Positions 8,992 to 18,013 of a DNA stretch of 64,000 nucleotides are shown here, in pieces. A model generated the notes under the pieces. It did not search any database and was not told the DNA's origin. It saw nothing but the letters and a program-made list of their open reading frames with translations. Where the stretch lies: NCBI RefSeq assembly GCF_900177705.1, contig NZ_FXBA01000008.1, positions 82,920-146,919 on the forward strand. Direction: 5' to 3'. Position 1 is the first letter of the stretch. The number at the start of each line of letters is the position of its first letter. This DNA is from Fibrobacter sp. UWB15 (GTDB lineage Bacteria > Fibrobacterota > Fibrobacteria > Fibrobacterales > Fibrobacteraceae). The position numbers and the translations under genes are program-made.

Positions 8992-9089
8992 GCACTCACC
9001 CCCACCAAACAAAATTTAATCGCATCGTGCAAAAAAGTTTTTTGCATGGTTGCTCAACTCACAAAAATTATCACTCAGGAGACTTATAA

Positions 9090-10301
9090 ATGAATATCAA
9101 TTCGAAAAATATTGCCGCCAAGATTATCCTTTTATCTGCAATCACCTCTTTCGCCGCCGAACCGATTTTGGTCACTACAAAGTCTGGCGTAAGTGCTACC
9201 CTCTACGGCTTTGCATCTCTCAACGCCGCCTACGAAGATTCCAAGAGCAATAACGGCAACTTCGCCAATTTCGTTGCAGCCTCGGACCTTACCAACGAAA
9301 ACGACGGTGGCTGGCACTTGACTCCTAACCTGACTCGCATCGGGTTCAATCTTTCGAGCGGTAGCGACACGGCTTATTTTAAGGCCAACGGTAAAGTTGA
9401 AATTGACTTCTATGGTGGTGGGTCCGCCAACAATCCTAACCCGCGTCTCCGCCACGGCTACGGTGAAATTTCTTTCGGCAAGACTGGCTTCTCTATTTTG
9501 GGCGGTCAAACTTGGGACGTGATTTCTCCGTTGGTAACCCCGACGCTTAACGCAGGCGTTCTCAATAACTCCGGCGACGCAGGCCTTCGTAGAGCTCAGC
9601 TGAGACTCACCGAGAAAATCCCCGTTGGTGAAGGTTCTGTGGATATTGCCGCCGCCGTTGTCCGTACCATTGGCGAAAATCAGCCTTACAACTCCTCCTC
9701 TGCCTCTGAAACCGGTACCGACGCCGACATTCCTACTTTCCAGGGCCGCATCGGCATTGCGCTTCCGCTGTGGGTAGATAAGAAGAAGGCTGGCTTGGGC
9801 GTTTCTGGCCATTACGGACAAGAAGAAATCGACTTGGACGCAACGGGCGACACCAAGAATATTCCCACCTGGTCTGCTAACGTCGACTTGACTCTCCCCA
9901 TCACGTGCGCGATCACCCTCCTTGGCGAAGGTTTCATCGGTGAAAACCTGGATACGTATGCAGCCGGCATCGGGCGCGGATTTGTCGCCAACACCGAAGA
10001 CCCCGAAAGCGTCAAGAGCATCAAGGCTTACGGTGGTTGGTTTGCCCTGCAAGCCAAATTTATCCAAAAATTGGCATTTAACGCTGGTGCGGGCATTGAC
10101 AAGCTGGACCGCGATGACATTGAAACTGTGGGCGGCCGCGAGCAGAACATTTCCGTTTTCGCAAACGCTACCTACAACCTGACTGATGCCTTCTCGCTCG
10201 GGATTGAATACTTGCACGTTCAAACCGATTACCTGACCGCCGGCACCGTGAAAGAAGCTGAGTTGAACCGCTATCAACTTTCTGCAACTTATGGTTTCTA
10301 A
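9090..10301 (+). CDS. Outer-membrane porin, DcaP-like beta-barrel
   Basis: 403 residues with a short signal peptide (cleavage probably after the FAAEP region, about residue 22-24). The mature protein starts with KSGVSATLYGFASLNAAYED, the LYG(F/Y) first-strand signature of trimeric porins such as DcaP, and ends in an aromatic Phe (ATYGF) as expected for BAM recognition. It alternates short hydrophobic strands throughout. First gene of an operon with a substrate-binding protein 17 bases downstream and an ATPase and permease after it, so it is probably the outer-membrane entry for the solute taken up by that ABC system. Strong site AGGAGACTTATAA before the ATG. Confidence 0.8.
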   Translation: MNINSKNIAAKIILLSAITSFAAEPILVTTKSGVSATLYGFASLNAAYEDSKSNNGNFANFVAASDLTNENDGGWHLTPNLTRIGFNLSSGSDTAYFKANGKVEIDFYGGGSANNPNPRLRHGYGEISFGKTGFSILGGQTWDVISPLVTPTLNAGVLNNSGDAGLRRAQLRLTEKIPVGEGSVDIAAAVVRTIGENQPYNSSSASETGTDADIPTFQGRIGIALPLWVDKKKAGLGVSGHYGQEEIDLDATGDTKNIPTWSANVDLTLPITCAITLLGEGFIGENLDTYAAGIGRGFVANTEDPESVKSIKAYGGWFALQAKFIQKLAFNAGAGIDKLDRDDIETVGGREQNISVFANATYNLTDAFSLGIEYLHVQTDYLTAGTVKEAELNRYQLSATYGF

Positions 10302-10318
10302 CGAAGGAGACTTGAATA

Positions 10319-11359
10319 ATGAATCAGAAACAAATTTTCAATAAAATCCGCAATCGAATTGCTTTCACGATCCTCTTTAGCCTCGCCTGCGCTACTTCTG
10401 CAATCGCCGCAGACAAGATTTCCATCGGTTACCTGTCTTCTACAGGTCAAGGAAAATTCTTTATCGCTAAAGATGCTGGCATTTTCGAGAAAAATGGCCT
10501 TGACGTAACGCTCGTTGAATTTTCGAATTCCGGCGACGGCATTGCCGCTGTCCGCGCAGGCAAACTCGATGCAGGTGCATTCGGTTCTCTCGCTCCGCTC
10601 ATTCATATTTCTCAGGGTGCCGACATCCGCGTGATTGGCGGTATCATGGGTGGTGACCAGGCCGTGATTACCCGCAAGGAAAATGCAGGGGCAGTTAAAA
10701 AGCTGAGTGACCTCAAGGGCAAGAAAATCGCCACCATTCGCTTGGGCACTGCTGACGCCATTGTCCGCGGAGGCCTCAAGAAAGAAGGCGTTGACTGGCG
10801 CAAGGACGTCTCCATCGTGGAACTCAAGAACCCGCCTGCAGTGATCGAAGCCGTCAAGAACGGTAGCGTATTCGCCGGCGTCACTTGGGGCCCTCACGAC
10901 CTCCGCGCCGAAGATGCTGGCCTTTCCGTGGTGCTCCGCAGTAAGGACATTAACCCCGGCCATATTTGCTGCCGCCTCATTGCATCGCTCCGCAAAATCG
11001 AAGGCCGCGACGATGTTTACAAGCGCTTGGTCAAGTCGCTGATCGAAGCTGAAGAACTGGTGCAAAATGACCACAAGAAGAGTGTGGAAATTATTGCCAA
11101 GTGGATTAAGCTCGATACCGCTCTTGTCAACAAAGCGTTCTACAGCGGGCACGTCACGCAGGACACGGACCCCAACGTGAAGGGTGTTGAATTCTTCTGG
11201 GATTTCTTGAAAGATGCCGAATTCATCAAGTCTGACAGGAAAGTCTCCGAATACGTTCGCACCGATTTCTACAAGGCCGCCATCGCAGAACTTCGCAAAG
11301 AAAACCCCAAGTCCGAATTCTACGCCAAGGCAGAAAACATTTTCAAGTCCAGGAACTAA
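10319..11359 (+). CDS. NitT/TauT-family ABC substrate-binding protein
   Basis: 346 residues with a Sec signal peptide (about 1-30, ending ATSAIAA). ADKISIGYLSSTGQGKFFIA and the FEKNGLDVTLVEFSNSGDGI segment are typical of the SsuA/TauA/NitT binding-protein fold; GLKKEGVDWRKDVSIVEL is the linker into the second lobe. Such proteins bind sulfonates, taurine, nitrate or thiamine precursors. Context next to the methylthio-alkane reductase-like genes favours an organosulfur ligand, but the exact ligand cannot be read from sequence. GAAGGAGACTTGAATA precedes the ATG. Confidence 0.82.
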   Translation: MNQKQIFNKIRNRIAFTILFSLACATSAIAADKISIGYLSSTGQGKFFIAKDAGIFEKNGLDVTLVEFSNSGDGIAAVRAGKLDAGAFGSLAPLIHISQGADIRVIGGIMGGDQAVITRKENAGAVKKLSDLKGKKIATIRLGTADAIVRGGLKKEGVDWRKDVSIVELKNPPAVIEAVKNGSVFAGVTWGPHDLRAEDAGLSVVLRSKDINPGHICCRLIASLRKIEGRDDVYKRLVKSLIEAEELVQNDHKKSVEIIAKWIKLDTALVNKAFYSGHVTQDTDPNVKGVEFFWDFLKDAEFIKSDRKVSEYVRTDFYKAAIAELRKENPKSEFYAKAENIFKSRN

Positions 11360-11366
11360 GAATAGT

Positions 11367-12182
11367 ATGACAATAAAGCAAAATGGTTTTGAAGCAACGA
11401 ATCTCGGTTTTTCGTACGATGGCAGAGCCATCCTGAAAGACATCAACTTGAAAATCAATCAAGGTGAGTTCGTATGCCTACTAGGCGAAAGCGGTAGTGG
11501 CAAGACCACTTTGCTGAACCTTCTCGCTGGGCTTACCAAGCCGAGCGAGGGGCATGTCTACTGGAAAGGAAAAGAAATCGAAAAGCCTTCTGCCGAAAGG
11601 AGTGTGGTCTTTCAAGACTACACCCTTTTCCCTTGGCTTACCCTTCTCCAAAATGTAACGCTCGCTATTAAAAAGACGAAAAAACTGAAGACGAGCTACG
11701 CCAAAAATTTAGCAGAAGAATACTTGAATTTGGTGGGGCTTTCTGGAAGTCTGCATAAATATCCCTTTGAACTTTCGGGCGGAATGCGCCAGCGCGGAGC
11801 CATAGCGCGTGCCTTAAGTGTCAGCGCCGACGCCCTTCTTTTAGACGAACCCTTTGGCGCTCTTGACCCGGTAAACAGGGCGAGCTTGCAAGATTTAGTC
11901 TTGGAGCTTTGCCGCGGCGTCAAAGACCGTCCTATTACCACACTGTTTGTCACGCACGACATTCGTGAAGCCGTTTATCTCGGGAGCCGCATTATCGTTT
12001 TAGGCTCGACCCCGGGGCGTATCATTGCGGACATCCCGCTTGATTTCCCGGTAAAGAAGAATCGTGGCGAATGGTTCCGCAACGAAAAAGTCCAACAAAC
12101 CATTGCAACCATTGAAGACGCCTACCACAAGGACATCCTTGAAAAACTAGGCCATATTGTACAAGGAGGTGCAAGTATATGA
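11367..12182 (+). CDS. NitT/TauT-family ABC importer ATPase
   Basis: 271 residues from ATG 11367; the frame is open further upstream but that part overlaps the binding-protein gene and is out of family. Walker A GESGSGKTT, Q-loop VFQDYTLFPW, signature LSGGMRQR, Walker B ALLLDEPFGALD and the His switch THD are all present. The C-terminal part (LGSTPGRIIADIPLDFPVKK) is the usual tail of SsuB/TauB proteins. It powers uptake through the permease, whose start codon overlaps its stop (ATGA). Confidence 0.87.
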   Translation: MTIKQNGFEATNLGFSYDGRAILKDINLKINQGEFVCLLGESGSGKTTLLNLLAGLTKPSEGHVYWKGKEIEKPSAERSVVFQDYTLFPWLTLLQNVTLAIKKTKKLKTSYAKNLAEEYLNLVGLSGSLHKYPFELSGGMRQRGAIARALSVSADALLLDEPFGALDPVNRASLQDLVLELCRGVKDRPITTLFVTHDIREAVYLGSRIIVLGSTPGRIIADIPLDFPVKKNRGEWFRNEKVQQTIATIEDAYHKDILEKLGHIVQGGASI

Positions 12183-12943
12183 GAACTTTTACAAAATACT
12201 TATCCAAGTTTCCGGGAATTCTTTTTCTTCTCGTTTTATTTGGAATTTGGGTGTTAATCAGTTGCGGCCCCGAATGGGACAGTCAATATTTGTTCCCATC
12301 TCCTAAGGCTGTACTGAAAGCCCTCTTCGATTCTCGTGAAGAACTTTTGCGCAGTGCAGGAGCCTCTCTTTTAAAACTGGTGCCCGCCTATTTGGTGGCG
12401 TCGATTGTCGGAATCTCTATCGGAATTGTTTCTGGTTCCATTCCGTGGGTCTCCAATATGCTAAAACCCATTTCCAGGTTTGCGGCCCCCATTCCCCCCA
12501 ACGTTTACATTCCTTACGCGATAGCGATTCTTCCGACGTTCTATTTGTCTTCGACATTCATCATTTTTATTGCCGCCTTTTGGCCCATCTACTTGAATAC
12601 GGCTGCCGGTGCCGCCGAAATCCCCGAAAAATACAAGCGTAACGCCGCCATTATCGGAATCGGAAAGTTTGAGTACTTGTGGAGAATCGCCCTTGTAGCA
12701 AGCCTTCCCTCAATATTCTCGGGGCTTTCTGTAGGCATAGGGCTTTCGTTCATCATGCTCACCGTGGCAGAACTTTTCGGCGAAAACACGGGGCTCGGTC
12801 ACTTTGTGCAATTTTACGCCGACTATTCCGATTACCCCAACATGGTTGCAGGCATTCTTTGGACAGGCATTGTGGTGCTTGCGATTATGGAACTGTTTGA
12901 ACTTGTTAAACGCAAGCTCCTGTTCTGGACAAAAGCGAATTAG
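12179..12943 (+). CDS. NitT/TauT-family ABC importer permease
   Basis: 254 residues with about six hydrophobic helices. The cytoplasmic EAA-type loop is seen in AAEIPEKYKRNAAIIGIGKFEYLWRI-like sequence near residue 140-165, typical of binding-protein-dependent permeases of the SsuC/TauC type. It is the last gene of the porin-SBP-ATPase-permease operon and overlaps the ATPase by four bases. Confidence 0.85.
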   Translation: MRTFTKYLSKFPGILFLLVLFGIWVLISCGPEWDSQYLFPSPKAVLKALFDSREELLRSAGASLLKLVPAYLVASIVGISIGIVSGSIPWVSNMLKPISRFAAPIPPNVYIPYAIAILPTFYLSSTFIIFIAAFWPIYLNTAAGAAEIPEKYKRNAAIIGIGKFEYLWRIALVASLPSIFSGLSVGIGLSFIMLTVAELFGENTGLGHFVQFYADYSDYPNMVAGILWTGIVVLAIMELFELVKRKLLFWTKAN

Positions 12944-12990
12944 TCATTCTTCAAAATATTTATATTAGCGGTGGAAATTGGAGATTTAAA

Positions 12991-13563
12991 ATGAGTCTGA
13001 CCCTTGAACGCGCAAAAGAAATCAACAATGGACACGTGACCGAAGAATCGCTGGTCATCCATTCCCTCAACGTATGCTATGCCATGGGCGCGATGGCCAA
13101 ACACTTCGGCGAAGACGTTGAACACTGGCAGGCCGTGGGCTACCTGCACGATTACGACTACCAGGAATTCCCCGAAGAACACTTGCAGCACACCGAAAAG
13201 GAACTGCTCACACAAGGCGTCTCCGAAGAAGATGTGCGTGCCATTTTGGCGCACGGTTTTGAAATCGTGAATCAGGTGGAACCCAGGACCAACATGGAAA
13301 AGAGTCTGTTCACCGTCGACGAACTCACCGGAATCATCCAGGCCTGCGCAAGAATGCGCCCCAACGGAATTTTGGATCTCGAAGTGAAAAGTTTCATGAA
13401 GAAGTTCAAGGACAAGAAATTCGCCGCCAAGTGCAACCGCGACTACATTCTGAAAGGCTGTGCCCTGCTCGGCATGGACGTGAAGGACGTCGCCGCCATC
13501 TGCATCGAGGGCATGCGTGAACACGCCGCCGAAATCGGCCTGGCTGGGAACGCTGAGGCATAG
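12991..13563 (+). CDS. HD-domain protein, possible phosphohydrolase
   Basis: 190 residues. His24, the paired His-Asp in YLHDYDY (about 51-53) and a further H (AHGFEIV) fit the HD/HDIG hydrolase pattern found in many small bacterial HD proteins. A metal-dependent phosphohydrolase on nucleotides or small phosphoesters is likely; the substrate is unknown. GGAGATTTAAA precedes the ATG. It is a single gene after the ABC operon and shows no sulfur-regulon element. Confidence 0.75.
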   Translation: MSLTLERAKEINNGHVTEESLVIHSLNVCYAMGAMAKHFGEDVEHWQAVGYLHDYDYQEFPEEHLQHTEKELLTQGVSEEDVRAILAHGFEIVNQVEPRTNMEKSLFTVDELTGIIQACARMRPNGILDLEVKSFMKKFKDKKFAAKCNRDYILKGCALLGMDVKDVAAICIEGMREHAAEIGLAGNAEA

Positions 13564-13597
13564 AAAAAACGCTTTTTTGCCCCAAAAACGGCATTAC

Positions 13598-13626
13598 TTG
13601 ACAAATTTTCCTGCTTAATATATATT
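13598..13626 (+). promoter_or_regulatory. Near-consensus promoter of the first Fic gene
   Basis: TTGACA (13598-13603), 17-bp spacer, TATATT (13621-13626). The predicted start of transcription falls at about 13632, at the first ATG of a tandem repeat, leaving essentially no leader. Confidence 0.75.
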
Positions 13627-13630
13627 TAGA

Positions 13631-13690
13631 ATGTCGGAAAAGATGTCGGATTAAATGTCGGAATGAATGTCGGTAAAAATGTCGGATAAA
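13631..13690 (+). repeat. Five tandem 12-bp repeats, each starting ATGTCGG, at the Fic start
   Basis: ATGTCGG occurs at 13631, 13643, 13655, 13667 and 13679, exactly 12 bases apart. All copies are in one frame. The second ends in TAA and the third in TGA, so initiation at copies 1-3 gives peptides of 3-7 residues; only copies 4 and 5 lead into the Fic protein. Confidence 0.9.
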
Positions 13691-14662
13691 TACGAGCCTC
13701 CATTTACGATTAACACGGCGATAGTTAACCTTGCGGCAGAGATTTCGGCCTTGGTTGAACGAGTCGCAATCCGGTTGGAACAATCGGATAGTTTACGCCT
13801 GCGTCGAATAAACCAAATTCAGAGTATCCATAGTTCCTTGGCGATAGAAGGCAATTCGCTTTCAGAAGGCCAGGTGTCCGACATTATTGACGGCAAGCGC
13901 ATTATCGCTCCCGAACGAGAAATCCTCGAAGTGAAGAACGCCTTACGGACTTATGAACTCTATCCTTCATTAAAGGCGTTTTCGGAAAAGGACTTGCTCA
14001 AGGCTCATGCCGTAATGATGCAAGGTATAATTCCCGATGCCGGGAGATACCGAAATTGCAACGAAGGTGTATTCAAGGGGCGCAAATGCGTCCATTTTGC
14101 GCCGCCACCCAACATGGTCCCGATCTTGATGAAAAATCTTTTTTCGTGGTTAAAAAACAGCAAAGACCATTGGCTGATTCGGTCGTGTGTTTTCCATTAT
14201 GAATTTGAATTCATCCATCCTTTCCGAGACGGGAATGGCAGAATTGGTCGTTTGTGGCAATCCCTTATTTTGGGCAAGTGGAATCCTTTGTTCGCTCATT
14301 TGCCCGTCGAAAACCTGGTTTACGCAAATCAACAGGCCTATTACAACGCGATAAACGCATCTAGTGCTGCTGGCGACTGTGGCATTTTCGTAGAATTCAT
14401 GCTCAATAGAATCTTGGATTCATTGAAGGCCTTGCAAAAGATAGATGCCGTTGTCGGCGCACGAAAACCCTTCGTATTAACGGATCGTCAAAAAAAAATT
14501 GTCTCTTTGTTGAAAAAGAACAATTTTGCTACAGAAAAAGAGATGGCAGAAAAGTTTGCCGTCACGACAAGAACCATTGAACGAGACTTAGCAAAATTGC
14601 AAGACAACAGAATCCTTGAACGCGCCGGCTCAAAAAGAGACGGTTATTGGATTGTGAAATAA
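13667..14662 (+). CDS. Fic-domain protein with C-terminal winged helix
   Basis: 331 residues. The Fic core motif HPFRDGNGRIGR lies near residue 183. SSLAIEGNSLS near residue 60 is the inhibitory helix motif ([S/T]xxxE[G/N]) of self-inhibited Fic enzymes, so AMP transfer is probably held off until the helix is displaced. The C-terminal 70 residues form a DeoR-like winged helix (FATEKEMAEKFAVTTRTIERDLAKLQ). Start is ATG 13667 or 13679; no Shine-Dalgarno is visible and the tandem repeat supplies both. It is convergent with hsdR and forms one border of the restriction island. Confidence 0.85.
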   Translation: MSVKMSDKYEPPFTINTAIVNLAAEISALVERVAIRLEQSDSLRLRRINQIQSIHSSLAIEGNSLSEGQVSDIIDGKRIIAPEREILEVKNALRTYELYPSLKAFSEKDLLKAHAVMMQGIIPDAGRYRNCNEGVFKGRKCVHFAPPPNMVPILMKNLFSWLKNSKDHWLIRSCVFHYEFEFIHPFRDGNGRIGRLWQSLILGKWNPLFAHLPVENLVYANQQAYYNAINASSAAGDCGIFVEFMLNRILDSLKALQKIDAVVGARKPFVLTDRQKKIVSLLKKNNFATEKEMAEKFAVTTRTIERDLAKLQDNRILERAGSKRDGYWIVK

Positions 14663-14677
14663 GGTTCGGACCGAATC

Positions 14678-17600
14678 CTACTGATTTTCCTCAAAATTTT
14701 CCACTTGTTCCATAACCTTACTGAATACTTCGGGGCTGTACTGCGGCGGGTATCCGTTTTTTACAAGGCAGATTTTTATATCCACTTTAAGGGAATTACG
14801 TACATTCTGATTGTTGAGCCAGTCGGCAAATGAAGATTTCGTATCGATGATTTCCTTCACCTTCTTCGCCAAGGCCTTGCATTTTTCGTTAATGACTACG
14901 CCATCAACTTCTTTGTCTTCTCCGTATTCAAAGTTGTATTGGTCGCGGAGAGCTAGCAGAATATCATAGAAAGCCTTTTCTTCGAAGGTCAAACCCATCT
15001 TGCGGAAACTTTCGCGGTTTTCGTTCATCTGGCGCAAAATCTCAAGAGCTTGTTCTGTTGCGCTCTTGATGATTTCGTCCGTCGCGTGTTCCTGTGTTTC
15101 ACCCGCTTCTTCGGCAGTCAATGCTTTGCGGCGTTCGTGATATTCCTCGATTGTCCTTTCGAGCATTTCCAAGAACGATTTTGCAGCAATTTGGTTAATC
15201 TTTCCGAATTCCTTGATTTGCTTGCGGAGCATTTTCACCAGAAGTTCAAGCTTAGTTGCGGGCATCTTCACATCGGAAAGTTTCTCGTAGAATTCCGGGC
15301 TGAAAAGATTCTCTTCATCGCTGCTTTCAAGAACGCTTTCTACTTTGCTGTACTTTAGCGCTTCTTCTACCATTTTGGCGACATTACGATTCATCGTATC
15401 GGTATCGATATCGCTTGTTCCACTCATTTTACGCACAAAGCCCGCAATCGCCATAAAGCATTGTGCAAGGGCGGATTCTTCTTCACTCAAATTTCCAGAA
15501 GGCGAGCAGATATCAAACGCCACGCGCATTCGCTTCACGACTTGCAAGAAGTAATTCTTGAAGGAAACCTTTTGCGGCGCCTTTGCTCCGTTTCTGTATT
15601 CCGAATTGAGTTCCTGCGTTGATGTAAACACATATTCTGCCGCTTTAGCAAGCAACATGTACCGTTTGGCGGGTTCGCATTCCGGATCCAGGAACGGAGC
15701 GATATCATACCCGGCAAATAGGCGTTTTAGAATTTCCAATTCGCCCCTGAATACGGCTGTTGCCTGTTCCACATCATCTACCGTCGGAGCGACAGAAGAA
15801 TCTCCGCCATAAAGTTTCATCGCTTCGCGCATGTTGTCGCGAATGCCGATGTAATCTACAATCAAGCCATATTCCTTTCCCGTATCTTTACGGTTGACAC
15901 GGCTTATTGTTTGGATAAGCATATGCTTTTTCAGGGCTTTGTCGTTATACATGTATGTAAGGCAGGGAACATCAAAACCTGTAATCCACATATCCACGAC
16001 AATGACGATTCGGAAATTCGACTTTTCGTTCTTGAAGGCAATATCTAATTCTTCGGAACGGGAATCGTTTTTGACTCCACCAAGATAATCGTACATTTCC
16101 TTGCGGTCGTTACTCCCGACACTTGCGACCATCGCCATAAAAGGCACGGGCTGCATTTTCTTCAATTCTTCTTCAGTTGCTATAACACCATCAGGTGTTT
16201 TCTTTTCGACAAACCATTCAGGATATTTCTCCTGGAATTTCTTCAGCAGGTCATATGCAATTTGGCGAGAGGAGCACACAATCATCGCTTTTTGCACGCG
16301 GTCCGGTTCGCCCGCGCAACTAGAAACATAATGGTCATGAATATCTACAGCGAGGCGTTCCAGCCGCGAAGGTTCTCCAAGAATGATTTCCATGGAACTC
16401 ATCGCCTTTTTACTGGCCTGAATGTCTTCTGCTGTTGCTCCTTCATCAGCACACAACTTGTAGTATGCTTCAATGAGTTTGACTTTTTCCTTGTCAAGCA
16501 ATACCTTCGCAATACGCGGATGATACTTGATAGGAACCGTCAAGCCGTCGGCAACTGCCTGATCCATGGTGTAGCGGTCGATTTCATCACCGAAGGTTTG
16601 GTATGTTTCAGCAATCGGCGTGCCCGTAAAGCCAACGAAAGTCGCATGCGGGAACGCTTCGCGCAAAACTTTCGCATAAGGCTTTGAAATCATCGCCTTC
16701 ATGTTTTCGTCAACGTCTTTGCTGAACTGGATTTTCTTGGAATGTTCCAGTTGCGTTCGGTGAGCCTCGTCCGAAAAGCAGATGATGTTGGCACGGTTGT
16801 TGATTAGGCCAATTTTATCGTCTTCGCGGTCGCAGAATTTTTGGATGGTGCAAATGTAGAACCCTCCGCTTTCGCGCGCACCCAGTTCTTCACGCAGTTG
16901 TTTGCGGTTCTTTACTACTTCGACGCTTCCTAGATTCAGGAACTCCGTGCTTTTCTTGAAAAGTTTTGCCCCCTGCTTTTGCAATTCTTCGCGGTCCACA
17001 ATCATCACGATTGTAGGCGACCCGATTTCGGGGATGTCGGAACAGCGAAGCGCCAATTGACGGGCAAGAAACGCCATCGTATAAGTTTTGCCACAACCGG
17101 TCGCACCAAAGTAAGTGCCGCCCTTGCCGCTTTTTTCAATGACAGACTTGACAATGCTTCGTTTTAATAAACGAGACGCAAAGAATTGTGGATAACGGCA
17201 GACGATTTCCTTTTCGTCGTGGTCGTATTCGCTATCCTGAAAATAAACATAGTCGCGGAAAATTTCAAGGAAGCGGACTGGATTATAGACGCCCTTTATC
17301 ATCGCCTCGGTTTCGGCAAACGGCATCGTTGAAATCTTGTCCCCTTCGTTTATTCGTCGCCATGCATAGAAATGTTCATAAGGCGTGCGGACCGTTCCAA
17401 GACGGGTCTTTACGCCATCGGAAATACAGGCCAGCGGGCAGTAATGCAAAAGATGCGGAATATCGCGCCAGTAGCGGATATTGATTTGTTCCCAGGCGTC
17501 ATAAATAGTGGCGTTTGCATCGGCGGGGTTCTTCAGTTCTATAACGCAAAGCGGGAAACCGTTTACATACAGCATCACATCGGGGCGGCGGTTTTCTTTT

Positions 17601-18010
17601 TTGCCGTTGTTGATGTATTCTACCGTCAACTGGTTCACGACGCGGAAGATATTATTTTCAGGGCGTTCAAAATCTATCAGTTGAATTGTTCTTGGTTTCC
17701 CGTCTTGCGGAGTGAACTTGATGCCGTCTATAAGCCAGTTGTAGAACTTGTGAAGTGTTGCAAAATCGCTTTCGGCACCCACGAGGCGAATGGTGTCGAA
17801 CAGTTTTTCGACATCGTCCTTCAACAGGTCTGGATTATTTGCGGCCAGATATTCCTTGATGTCATCGGAGTGAAGGACTTCCTTGATTTCTTCTCGGGCG
17901 AGTTTGTTGCCCGGCAAATACAGCCAACCTTCTGCTTCAAGATATGAGATAAAGGCAAATTCGTAATCCGATTCGCAGAAGCGACCGTTGAAGTTTATCA
18001 ATTTCGCCAT
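14678..18010 (-). CDS. hsdR: Type I restriction enzyme R subunit (motor and nuclease)
   Basis: 1110 residues, normal for HsdR. The nuclease domain has the PD-(E/D)xK core in PDVMLYVNGFPLCVIELKNP (residues about 138-158). The Walker A motif is FGATGCGKTY, the DEAH box is CFSDEAHRTQ, motif III is FVGFTGTPI and motif VI region is TISRVNR. It translocates DNA and cuts it when HsdS meets an unmethylated site. Third gene of hsdM-hsdS-hsdR, only three bases after hsdS. It looks intact. Confidence 0.93.
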   Translation of the reverse strand: MAKLINFNGRFCESDYEFAFISYLEAEGWLYLPGNKLAREEIKEVLHSDDIKEYLAANNPDLLKDDVEKLFDTIRLVGAESDFATLHKFYNWLIDGIKFTPQDGKPRTIQLIDFERPENNIFRVVNQLTVEYINNGKKENRRPDVMLYVNGFPLCVIELKNPADANATIYDAWEQINIRYWRDIPHLLHYCPLACISDGVKTRLGTVRTPYEHFYAWRRINEGDKISTMPFAETEAMIKGVYNPVRFLEIFRDYVYFQDSEYDHDEKEIVCRYPQFFASRLLKRSIVKSVIEKSGKGGTYFGATGCGKTYTMAFLARQLALRCSDIPEIGSPTIVMIVDREELQKQGAKLFKKSTEFLNLGSVEVVKNRKQLREELGARESGGFYICTIQKFCDREDDKIGLINNRANIICFSDEAHRTQLEHSKKIQFSKDVDENMKAMISKPYAKVLREAFPHATFVGFTGTPIAETYQTFGDEIDRYTMDQAVADGLTVPIKYHPRIAKVLLDKEKVKLIEAYYKLCADEGATAEDIQASKKAMSSMEIILGEPSRLERLAVDIHDHYVSSCAGEPDRVQKAMIVCSSRQIAYDLLKKFQEKYPEWFVEKKTPDGVIATEEELKKMQPVPFMAMVASVGSNDRKEMYDYLGGVKNDSRSEELDIAFKNEKSNFRIVIVVDMWITGFDVPCLTYMYNDKALKKHMLIQTISRVNRKDTGKEYGLIVDYIGIRDNMREAMKLYGGDSSVAPTVDDVEQATAVFRGELEILKRLFAGYDIAPFLDPECEPAKRYMLLAKAAEYVFTSTQELNSEYRNGAKAPQKVSFKNYFLQVVKRMRVAFDICSPSGNLSEEESALAQCFMAIAGFVRKMSGTSDIDTDTMNRNVAKMVEEALKYSKVESVLESSDEENLFSPEFYEKLSDVKMPATKLELLVKMLRKQIKEFGKINQIAAKSFLEMLERTIEEYHERRKALTAEEAGETQEHATDEIIKSATEQALEILRQMNENRESFRKMGLTFEEKAFYDILLALRDQYNFEYGEDKEVDGVVINEKCKALAKKVKEIIDTKSSFADWLNNQNVRNSLKVDIKICLVKNGYPPQYSPEVFSKVMEQVENFEENQ

Positions 18011-18013
18011 GGT

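Noticed and set aside
11214..11366. Upstream extension of the first ABC ATPase
   Set aside because: It overlaps the binding-protein gene in another frame and lies outside the family alignment; ATG 11367 fits.
13631..13690. CRISPR-like array
   Set aside because: The unit is only 12 bp with no spacers; it is a simple tandem repeat. No other candidate array was seen in the window.
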